Shown here: positions 1 to 4,253 of the stretch, one piece after another
Layout: each line of letters starts with the position of its first letter
Numbering within the stretch: position 1 is the first letter of the stretch
Assembly (NCBI GenBank): GCA_905216075.1
Contig: CAJMSO010000107.1
Location: 1 to 6,326 of the forward strand
Length of the DNA: 6,326 nucleotides
Source: an uncultured bacterium
GTDB lineage: Bacteria; Actinomycetota; Coriobacteriia; Coriobacteriales; Coriobacteriaceae
Reading direction: 5' to 3'
Made by a program: the position numbers and the translations under genes
The notes under the pieces: generated by a model
What the model was told of the DNA's origin: nothing
The model's database searches: none
Seen by the model: the letters and a program-made list of their open reading frames with translations, nothing else

Positions 1-14
1 GAGGCCGTCCTCTC

Positions 15-85
15 TAAGTTGCGGTGAAATAGGGACTGTTTGGCGGTTTTAAACGCTTAAACAGTCCTTATTTCACCGCAATTTA
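15..85. repeat. Long imperfect inverted repeat (REP/MITE-like hairpin)
   Basis: Positions 15-41 pair with 59-85. The 23-base core, 19-41 with 59-81, has a single mismatch (g32 against t68). The outer bases extend it through 15-17 with 83-85, leaving only g18/t82 unpaired. Both mismatches are G-T on the plus strand, so plus-strand RNA could pair along the whole stem by G-U wobble. The 17-base middle contains GGCG and CGCTT, which extend the stem around a bulge, leaving a small AT-rich loop. The element lies just beyond the stop codon of mnmA. No T-tract follows on either strand, so it is not a typical intrinsic terminator, though it may still stop or stabilise the mnmA transcript. The form and intergenic position fit a dispersed palindromic repeat; copy number cannot be seen here. 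Confidence 0.75.
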
Positions 86-99
86 TGAAGGGGATGGGG

Positions 100-1200
100 C
101 TACTTAAGTGCGCCGGTTACCGTGCCGCCGCCGAGGACGATGTCGCCGCGGTAGACTACAACGGCTTGGCCGGGGGCGATGGCGCGCTGCGGGTCGTCAA
201 AAGTTAGCAGCATTTGCCCGTCTTCGCCACGTGTAAGGGTTGCTGCCTGGTCCTTTTGACGGTAGCGGTACTTGGCACCCACGTGAATGCCGCCGGACGT
301 GAGTTCTGCCTCCATGCGATCGGCAGGGGCGCTCCAGATCCAGTCGTTGGCCGTGAGCGCCGTGGCCGTCAGGTCCTCGGCCTCGCCCAGATGCACAATG
401 TTGTTGGCGGCATCGACGCCCGTTACGTACACGGGATGCGCCATCGCGACGCCCAGGCCCTTGCGCTGACCGATGGTGTAGCGCAGCGCGCCGTTGTGGC
501 GCCCGACCACGCTGCCGTCGCGCCATACAATATCGCCCGGCTCGGCGGCATGCCCGCAGCGGCGCTCGATATAGCCCGCGTAGTCGCCGTCCGCGATAAA
601 GCAGATATCCTCGCTCTCGGCCTTCTTGGCGTTGATAAAGCCCTGCTCGGCGGCAATGCGGCGCACATCGCGCTCTTTGTCCAGCCCAGCCAGCGGAAAG
701 ATCGTGTGTGCTAGGCGCTCCTGCGTGAGCGAATACAAAAAGTAGCTCTGGTCCTTCTTGGGGTCCTCGCCGCGGTGCAGCTGCCAGGTGCCGTCGGACG
801 CCTGACTCGTTTTGGCGTAGTGACCTGTGGCTATGTAGTCGCAGCCCATATCGAGTGCCGCATCGAGCAACGCGCCAAACTTAATATGGCGGTTGCAGAT
901 GATGCATGGGTTGGGCGTCAACCCCTCCTGATAGGCAGTCACAAATCGCTCGATAACGTTGCGGTCGAAGGTCTGCTGCAGGTCGAGCACATGGTGGGGT
1001 ATCCCCAGGCGCTCGGCGACGGCCTTTGCATCGGCGATGTCGCGGTCGACCTTGCTCATACCCGTGACGGGATCGGGCGCGGGGCAGGTGAGGCGCATGG
1101 TGGCGCCGACGCATTCGTAGCCCTGGCGCTTGAGCAGATACGCGGTCACGCTGGAATCGACGCCGCCGCTCATGGCGACGAGCACGCGCTTGTTGTGCAT
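100..1200 (-). CDS. mnmA: tRNA-specific 2-thiouridylase MnmA
   Basis: MnmA uses ATP and persulfide sulfur, delivered from cysteine through a cysteine desulfurase, to make 2-thiouridine at the wobble position (U34) of tRNAs for Lys, Glu and Gln. It acts in the cytoplasm. The protein has 366 residues, the normal family length. The N-terminal ATP-binding PP-loop is SGGVDSS at 11-17. The two catalytic cysteines are visible: Cys99 in the NPCIICN motif and Cys200 in the SEDICF motif. ATGHYA (124-129) and KKDQSYFL (148-155) are also typical. The C-terminal third (from about residue 215) is the tRNA-binding and beta-barrel region. The frame stays open upstream to 1623, but the ATG at 1200 is the start: AAGGAG lies 9 bases ahead and the protein begins MHNKRVLVAMSGG as in the family. 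It lies downstream of cysK on the same strand, separated by a terminator. No iscS is in the window, so the sulfur donor is encoded elsewhere. Confidence 0.97.
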   Translation of the reverse strand: MHNKRVLVAMSGGVDSSVTAYLLKRQGYECVGATMRLTCPAPDPVTGMSKVDRDIADAKAVAERLGIPHHVLDLQQTFDRNVIERFVTAYQEGLTPNPCIICNRHIKFGALLDAALDMGCDYIATGHYAKTSQASDGTWQLHRGEDPKKDQSYFLYSLTQERLAHTIFPLAGLDKERDVRRIAAEQGFINAKKAESEDICFIADGDYAGYIERRCGHAAEPGDIVWRDGSVVGRHNGALRYTIGQRKGLGVAMAHPVYVTGVDAANNIVHLGEAEDLTATALTANDWIWSAPADRMEAELTSGGIHVGAKYRYRQKDQAATLTRGEDGQMLLTFDDPQRAIAPGQAVVVYRGDIVLGGGTVTGALK

Positions 1201-1229
1201 GGGGAGGTTCTCCTTGGTGGCATGTGGCC

Positions 1230-1268
1230 AAAAAAGAAAAGCGGCGCGGGAGGCTGGTTCCGCGCCGC
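1230..1268 (-). terminator. Intrinsic terminator between cysK and mnmA
   Basis: On the minus strand a perfect 9-bp GC stem (1260-1268 with 1241-1249, GCGGCGCGG / CCGCGCCGC) encloses a 10-base loop and is followed by TTTTCTTTTTT (1240-1230). This is a textbook rho-independent terminator for the cysK transcript, about 110 bases after the cysK stop. It ends only about 30 bases before the mnmA start codon, leaving no room for an mnmA promoter downstream of it. mnmA transcription must therefore begin at or before the hairpin and pass through it. Confidence 0.88.
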
Positions 1269-1272
1269 AGAC

Positions 1273-1281
1273 ATTGTAGCA
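1273..1281 (-). promoter_or_regulatory. Candidate mnmA promoter (extended -10)
   Basis: On the minus strand this reads TGCTACAAT, an extended -10 (TGN plus TACAAT, 5 of 6 to consensus). No good -35 is seen; GTCCCA at 18 bases is weak, which the extended -10 could offset. The predicted start point is near 1266-1267, at the foot of the terminator hairpin, giving a leader of about 66 bases before the mnmA ATG. This is a motif match only. Confidence 0.45.
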
Positions 1282-1378
1282 AGTTCGGACGTCTCGTGGG
1301 ACACCCTGATTGGATGGGCTCAGGCTACCGGGAGAGAGGAGACCGGTTCGTCCTGGGCTCAACCTTTGCGCGACGGAC

Positions 1379-2317
1379 CTAGTCCTGGAAGAGTGCCGTG
1401 GACAGGTAGCGCTCACCGGTATCGGCGAGCAGGGCCACGATGGTCTTGCTCTCGTTCTCGGGGCGCTTGGCCAGCTGCAGTGCGGCCCACACGGCGGCGC
1501 CGGACGAAATACCCACGAGCACGCCCTCCTTGTGGCCCACGGCGCGGCCGGTGGCAAAGGCGTCGTCGTTCTCGACGGGGATGATCTCGTCATAGATCTG
1601 GGTGTCGAGGACGTCGGGCACAAAGCCGGCGCCGATACCCTGGATCTTGTGCGGGCCGGCCTGGCCCTTGGAGAGTACCGGGGAGGTGGCGGGCTCGACG
1701 GCGACGACCTGAATCTCGGGGTTCTGCTCCTTGAGGAACTCGCCCACGCCGGTCACAGTACCGCCGGTGCCGACGCCGGCGACGAAGATGTCGACCTTGC
1801 CGTCGGTGTCATCCCAGATCTCGGGGCCGGTCGTGGCCTTGTGGATGGCGGGGTTGGCGGGGTTCACAAACTGGCCGGCGATAATGCTGTTGGGCGTCTC
1901 CTTCTGCAGCTCCTCGGCCTTGGCGATGGCGCCCTTCATGCCCTTGGAGCCGTCGGTGAGCACGAGCTGTGCGCCGTATGCCTGCATAAGTTTGCGGCGC
2001 TCGACGGACATGGTCTCGGGCATGGTGATGATCACCTTGTAGCCGCGAGCCGCCGCCACCGAGGCGATGCCGACGCCGGTGTTGCCGCTCGTGGGCTCGA
2101 TGATGGTGTAGTCGCCGCCGCGCACGAGTTTGCCGGCCTTCTCGGCCTCGTCGATCATGTTCTTGGCGACGCGGTCTTTGACGGACCCGGCGGGGTTGAA
2201 GTATTCCAGCTTGACGAGCACGCGGGCCTTGAGGTCCTCATCGGCCTCAAAGTGAGTGAGCTCCAGAAGCGGGGTGTGGCCGATAAGCTGATCGATGGAC
2301 GTATAAACATTGCTCAT
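1379..2317 (-). CDS. cysK: Cysteine synthase A (O-acetylserine sulfhydrylase)
   Basis: This PLP-dependent cytoplasmic enzyme makes L-cysteine from O-acetylserine and sulfide, the last step of cysteine synthesis. It is 312 residues, a full-length member. The PLP Schiff-base lysine is Lys47 in NPAGSVKDR (41-49). The substrate loop TSGNTG is at 76-81, the phosphate-binding GTGGT at 183-187, and the serine of GISSGA (269-274) should contact the PLP ring nitrogen. KIQGIGAGF (224-232) is typical of CysK rather than cystathionine beta-synthase, and there is no CBS or other extra domain. The ATG at 2317 has GGAGGT 5-6 bases upstream. It is divergent from an Rrf2 regulator and followed by a strong terminator, so it is probably a single-gene transcript controlled from the shared intergenic region. 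In Bacillus, CysK also acts as the partner of the Rrf2 repressor CymR; whether that holds here is inference. Confidence 0.97.
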   Translation of the reverse strand: MSNVYTSIDQLIGHTPLLELTHFEADEDLKARVLVKLEYFNPAGSVKDRVAKNMIDEAEKAGKLVRGGDYTIIEPTSGNTGVGIASVAAARGYKVIITMPETMSVERRKLMQAYGAQLVLTDGSKGMKGAIAKAEELQKETPNSIIAGQFVNPANPAIHKATTGPEIWDDTDGKVDIFVAGVGTGGTVTGVGEFLKEQNPEIQVVAVEPATSPVLSKGQAGPHKIQGIGAGFVPDVLDTQIYDEIIPVENDDAFATGRAVGHKEGVLVGISSGAAVWAALQLAKRPENESKTIVALLADTGERYLSTALFQD

Positions 2318-2381
2318 GGTGAACCTCCAAAGTGTTCAAATGACTGGATACCGTGTGGTTTTACGGTGTGTGTAGCAGCGA

Positions 2382-2402
2382 AACCCATAAACCTTATGGG
2401 TT
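2382..2402. promoter_or_regulatory. Perfect palindrome, candidate Rrf2 operator / cysK leader hairpin
   Basis: AACCCATAA (2382-2390) and TTATGGGTT (2394-2402) are exact inverted copies around a 3-base centre. A further pair, AGCAGC (2374-2379) and GCTGCT (2412-2417), encloses it, so RNA could fold into a two-tier stem. The site lies between cysK and the divergent Rrf2 gene, in the cysK 5' region. Relative to one candidate promoter (-10 at 2425-2430) it falls at about +16 to +36. Relative to another (TTGCCA, 18 bases, CATAAG on the minus strand) it overlaps the -10. The CC...GG half-sites recall type 2 sites of IscR-like proteins, but the spacing differs by one base, so this is not a match to a known consensus. 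It could be an operator, an RNA structure, or both. Confidence 0.55.
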
Positions 2403-2424
2403 GTTCTTTTTGCTGCTGGCAAGC

Positions 2425-2453
2425 ATAGTAGACAGTAAAGCCTAGTAACGCAA
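2425..2453 (-). promoter_or_regulatory. Candidate cysK promoter
   Basis: On the minus strand, TTGCGT (2448-2453) and TACTAT (2425-2430) are spaced by exactly 17 bases. This would start transcription near 2418 and give a cysK leader of about 100 bases that includes the palindrome at 2382-2402. A competing promoter nearer the gene, TTGCCA-18-CATAAG, has the better -35 and would put the palindrome on its -10. The sequence alone does not decide between them. Confidence 0.4.
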
Positions 2454-2506
2454 TAGGAAATAGAAGATTATTACGAGGCGATTAACCAGCTTGACGGGAA
2501 TAGGTA

Positions 2507-2534
2507 TTTTCAAAGCCAATTTTTCGGCTAGAAT
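2507..2534 (+). promoter_or_regulatory. Candidate promoter of the Rrf2 regulator
   Basis: TTTTCA (2507-2512), a 16-base spacer and TAGAAT (2529-2534) fit a moderate housekeeping promoter, with a start near 2541 and a leader of about 30 bases. An inverted pair, TTTCGG (2522-2527) and CCGAAA (2552-2557), straddles the -10 and start region. Another, ATTGCT (2533-2538) and AGCAAT (2561-2566), brackets the ribosome binding site. Either could serve autoregulation, but both are short enough to be chance. Confidence 0.4.
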
Positions 2535-2570
2535 TGCTACGGATTAAAAGACCGAAAGGCAGCAATATAT

Positions 2571-2999
2571 ATGTTGGTTTCCACAAAGGGCAGATATGCC
2601 CTGCGCGTTATGGTCGACCTGGCCGAGCACCAGGCGGCGGGCCGCATTCCCCTCAAAGAGATCGCCGCGCGTCAGGGGATTTCGGAGAAATATCTGGAGA
2701 ACATTTTGGCTACGCTCGTGCGCGCCAATATGCTCTCGGGCATGCGCGGCAAGGGCGGCGGCTATGTGCTCACGCGTCCGCCCGAGCAGTATACGGTGGG
2801 CGAGATCTTGCGCCTGACCGAGGGCAGCCTGGCGCCGGTCGCATGCCTGGACGGCGACTGCAAGGGCTGTTCGCGTTCGGATGAGTGCCCAACGCTCGAC
2901 GTGTGGAAGAACCTGGACAAGCTCATCAACGACTACCTCGATGGCGTGACGCTCGATGCGCTCGTCGCCCCCAACGAGGGCTACGACTACGTCATCTAG
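2571..2999 (+). CDS. Rrf2-family transcriptional regulator with a four-cysteine cluster (IscR/CymR-like)
   Basis: This DNA-binding regulator has 142 residues, the usual size. The N-terminus LVSTKGRYALRVMVDLA is the Rrf2 signature. The winged helix-turn-helix spans about residues 27-67, with the recognition region ISEKYLENIL (37-46) and the wing MRGKGGGYVL (58-67). The dimerisation helix follows at about 76-84. Four cysteines at 92, 97, 100 and 106 lie where IscR and NsrR carry their cluster ligands, suggesting an iron-sulfur or thiol sensor; Bacillus CymR lacks such a cluster. The ATG at 2571 is preceded by GAAAGG at 11 bases, a little long, but the start fits the family. It is divergent from cysK, so it probably controls cysteine or iron-sulfur supply and perhaps itself. 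The gene ends in TAG at 2997-2999 before a shared terminator. Family assignment is firm; the target genes and ligand are inference. Confidence 0.93.
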   Translation: MLVSTKGRYALRVMVDLAEHQAAGRIPLKEIAARQGISEKYLENILATLVRANMLSGMRGKGGGYVLTRPPEQYTVGEILRLTEGSLAPVACLDGDCKGCSRSDECPTLDVWKNLDKLINDYLDGVTLDALVAPNEGYDYVI

Positions 3000-3008
3000 C
3001 CCCACCTG

Positions 3009-3033
3009 CCATTTGGGGACGGGGTAGAAATGG
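3009..3033. repeat. Small inverted repeat with a GGGGACGG loop
   Basis: CCATTT (3009-3014) and AAATGG (3028-3033) are exact inverted copies around a 13-base G-rich loop that includes GGGGACGG. It lies in the 137-base convergent gap, ahead of the shared terminator. The GGGGACGG core recalls REP-type elements mobilised by RAYT transposases, and similar GGGAC/GTCCC words occur in two other gaps of this window (near 31-36 and 4155-4160). Assignment to a dispersed repeat family is inference. Confidence 0.35.
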
Positions 3034-3068
3034 TCGATTTTCTTGCCCTCTGAGGCTTGGCAAATGAC

Positions 3069-3104
3069 AAGGCCGCCCATCGTTGCGATGGACGGCCTTC
3101 GTTT
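3069..3104. terminator. Bidirectional intrinsic terminator
   Basis: A 14-base stem, 3069-3082 with 3086-3099, has one mismatch and a TTG loop. On the plus strand it is followed by CGTTTT (3100-3105) and would end the Rrf2 transcript. On the minus strand the mismatch becomes a G-U pair, making a better stem for the convergent membrane-protein gene, but the T-tract there is poor (TTGTCATTT). The position between two convergent genes supports a shared terminator. Confidence 0.8.
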
Positions 3105-3136
3105 TGGCATGTTGTGGCGGTTCGTATCCGGTCGCT

Positions 3137-3502
3137 TTAGTTCCTGGCGATGCTGTCGAGAATGCTGCGCATGATGGATACCAGGATGCTGCCCATAAAG
3201 GCCGATCCAAAGCCGGCAATGGAGATACCCGCTCCCAGCAGATTGACCGACAGGTAGCTGGCCAGCTCGAGCATAAAGCTGTTGACTACGAGCTGAAAAA
3301 TACCAAGCGTGATAATAGTGAGCGGCAGCGAGATGACCGTCAGGAACGGCTTTACGAGCGAGTCGACGATGTTGAGGAACAGTCCCACGAAGGCAAAGCA
3401 GACCCAGGCATCGGCCATGCCGAAGGGCTGAATGCCGGGGACGAGAAACGTTGCAATCGCGATGGCGATTGAGGTCAAAAGCCAGTTGAGCAAAAAGCGC
3501 AT
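3137..3502 (-). CDS. Phage-holin-4_2 / YvlD-family integral membrane protein
   Basis: This protein of 121 residues is almost wholly hydrophobic, with about four membrane helices (roughly 3-22, 31-47, 53-80 and 95-113). The pattern NIVDSLVKPFLTVISLPLT (44-62), followed by ITLGIFQLVVNSFML (64-78), is the signature of the family named phage holin 4_2, which includes B. subtilis YvlD. Despite the name, most members are chromosomal and their function is unknown; links to envelope stress are known for some Firmicutes homologues. No lysis or phage gene is nearby, so a holin role is unlikely. The frame is open to 3637, but the ATG at 3502 has AAAGGA 9 bases ahead and begins at the first membrane helix, so I chose it. 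It converges with the Rrf2 gene and shares its terminator. I see no clear promoter for it. Confidence 0.88.
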   Translation of the reverse strand: MRFLLNWLLTSIAIAIATFLVPGIQPFGMADAWVCFAFVGLFLNIVDSLVKPFLTVISLPLTIITLGIFQLVVNSFMLELASYLSVNLLGAGISIAGFGSAFMGSILVSIMRSILDSIARN

Positions 3503-3688
3503 GGTGGAGATCCTTTCTTGCGCAAGACGTGGCAAAGAGGCGTGAGGGGCACATGCCTTTGCAACTTGGATGGGTGCGGGGCACGGCCTTGTTTGGGCGC
3601 CCATTGTCTCAGATATTCGTGGAGCTTGCGTGCGCATTCGGTTTCAAAACGGCGCTCGTCCTAAAAAATGCGCCGCTGGCAGAGAGTC

Positions 3689-3719
3689 TTGTCGCTTTAG
3701 TTTGGTGGTGTGCTAAACT
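3689..3719 (+). promoter_or_regulatory. Weak candidate promoter of the YerC-like gene
   Basis: TTGTCG (3689-3694) and the extended -10 TGCTAAACT (3711-3719) are separated by 19 bases from -35 to -10 hexamer, longer than ideal. AGTTT (3699-3703) and AAACT (3715-3719) form a small inverted repeat over the spacer and -10, which could be a regulator site. Predicted start is near 3726, giving a leader of about 100 bases. Confidence 0.35.
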
Positions 3720-3724
3720 GCTAC

Positions 3725-3777
3725 GGGCAAAAGCCACAGGCGTTGCCCTATTGCATAGAACGGGCGAGCGATGCCCG
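3725..3777 (+). other. Two consecutive leader hairpins upstream of the YerC-like gene
   Basis: The first hairpin pairs GGGCAA (3725-3730) with TTGCCC (3743-3748), continuing as GCC (3733-3735) with GGC (3739-3741). The second pairs CGGGC (3761-3765) with GCCCG (3773-3777) around a 7-base loop. If transcription starts near 3726, both would lie in the 5' leader. Neither is followed by a T-tract. No known riboswitch class is recognised. Confidence 0.35.
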
Positions 3778-3801
3778 ATGTCAGTATCAACTTCGATGCC
3801 T

Positions 3802-3819
3802 TTTGGCGGGTTTGGCGGT
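3802..3819 (+). repeat. Tandem 9-base repeat over the YerC ribosome-binding region
   Basis: TTTGGCGGG and TTTGGCGGT follow each other directly (8 of 9 identical), ending five bases before the ATG at 3825. The second copy supplies the only Shine-Dalgarno-like sequence for this gene, GGCGGTGATC, which is weak. The doubling may come from slippage, or the two copies may compete as ribosome sites. Confidence 0.45.
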
Positions 3820-3824
3820 GATCG

Positions 3825-4124
3825 ATGAATATCGAGAACATGTTTGACAAGCCTGATGTCAAGCAGCTGGTCCACGCATTTAGCCTTTTGGACGACGAGA
3901 AGGATATCCAAGCGTTTTTGACCGATATCTGCACGCCGCGCGAGATTTGTGATCTATCGCAGCGTCTGCAGGTCGCGCGTTACCTGGACGAGGGCGAGCC
4001 CTATGTCGAGGTTCAGGCGCGTACCGGCGCTTCGTCCACCACGGTGAGCCGTGTGTCCAAGGCGCTCAACGGTGAGTACGGTGGCTACCGCAAGATCCTC
4101 ATTAAGCTGGAGGATGGCGAGTAG
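3825..4124 (+). CDS. YerC/YecD-family TrpR-like DNA-binding protein
   Basis: The 99-residue length matches the YerC/YecD family, which shares its fold with the tryptophan repressor. The sequence is helical throughout. LTDICTPREICDLSQRLQVARYLDEGEPYVEV (32-63) and GASSTTVSRVSKALNGEYGGYRKIL (68-92) carry the family pattern; the helix-turn-helix is about 59-83, with recognition helix SSTTVSRVSKAL (70-81). Family members are thought to be small transcription regulators; no ligand is established, and unlike TrpR, tryptophan binding is not assumed. The ATG at 3825 gives the family N-terminus, though its ribosome site is weak. It is followed 129 bases later by an AddB-like gene on the same strand; no terminator lies between, so cotranscription is possible. 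Family is confident, function unknown. Confidence 0.92.
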   Translation: MNIENMFDKPDVKQLVHAFSLLDDEKDIQAFLTDICTPREICDLSQRLQVARYLDEGEPYVEVQARTGASSTTVSRVSKALNGEYGGYRKILIKLEDGE

Positions 4125-4167
4125 GCCAGCGACAACATTGAATTACGAAGAGCCGTCCCCAGGGGAT

Positions 4168-4205
4168 CAAATCTGTTGGCGTGGGGCAAATCTGTCCGCG
4201 TGGGC
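4168..4205 (+). repeat. Perfectly abutting 19-base tandem repeat
   Basis: Two 19-base units, 4168-4186 and 4187-4205, both begin CAAATCTGT and share 16 of 19 bases. They lie about 50 bases before the AddB-like start codon. Just upstream is the 11-base odd palindrome TCCCCAGGGGA (4156-4166). The gap shows no convincing promoter; TAGGAT (4209-4214) could be a -10 but lacks a -35. The repeats could be paired binding sites two helical turns apart, or a remnant of an intergenic repeat. Confidence 0.6.
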
Positions 4206-4253
4206 GGGTAGGATGGATGCATTGATTATTGCGAACAGTTTGAGCGGAGGACC

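Larger units (their letters stand above)
3503..3824. other. Divergent intergenic region, 322 bases
   Basis: The gap separates the minus-strand membrane protein from the plus-strand YerC-like gene. It contains the candidate yerC promoter (3689-3719), two leader hairpins (3725-3777) and a 9-base tandem repeat (3802-3819), each listed separately. There is also an exact 6-base inverted pair, CGGCGC (3650-3655) and GCGCCG (3670-3675), around an A-rich loop, with no T-tract after it. No convincing coding frame is present, and no promoter for the membrane protein is clear. Confidence 0.6.

Noticed and set aside
1294..1310. T-box-like string on the minus strand (AGGGTGTCCCACG) ahead of mnmA
   Set aside because: It lacks the UGGN bulge bases that bind the tRNA end, no specifier stem is seen, and the string precedes the predicted promoter start.
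1315..1361. Direct repeat TGGGCTCA (1315-1322 and 1354-1361) in the cysK 3' region
   Set aside because: Eight bases at one 39-base interval in GC-rich DNA is too little to support a function.
1201..1623. Possible N-terminal extension of mnmA by 141 codons
   Set aside because: It would run across the terminator and antiparallel into the end of cysK; the residues are low-complexity (Ser/Arg/Pro-rich) and the ATG at 1200 has a proper ribosome site and family N-terminus.
2382..2411. Plus-strand intrinsic terminator (palindrome followed by GTTCTTTTT)
   Set aside because: No plus-strand gene ends there, and the stem is AT-rich; an operator or cysK leader element is more plausible. An antisense RNA to cysK could still use it, but nothing supports one.
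1310..2428. Long open frame on the plus strand antisense to cysK (372 codons)
   Set aside because: Its Gly/Ala/Leu/Asp/Val-rich composition mirrors the codon bias of cysK; it is a high-GC shadow frame.
2491..2496. TTGACG as the -35 of the Rrf2 gene
   Set aside because: No -10-like hexamer lies 15-19 bases downstream; the clear -10 (TAGAAT) is 32 bases away.
3503..3637. N-terminal extension of the membrane protein by 45 codons
   Set aside because: The extension has no family resemblance, and the ATG at 3502 has a good ribosome site and begins at the first membrane helix.
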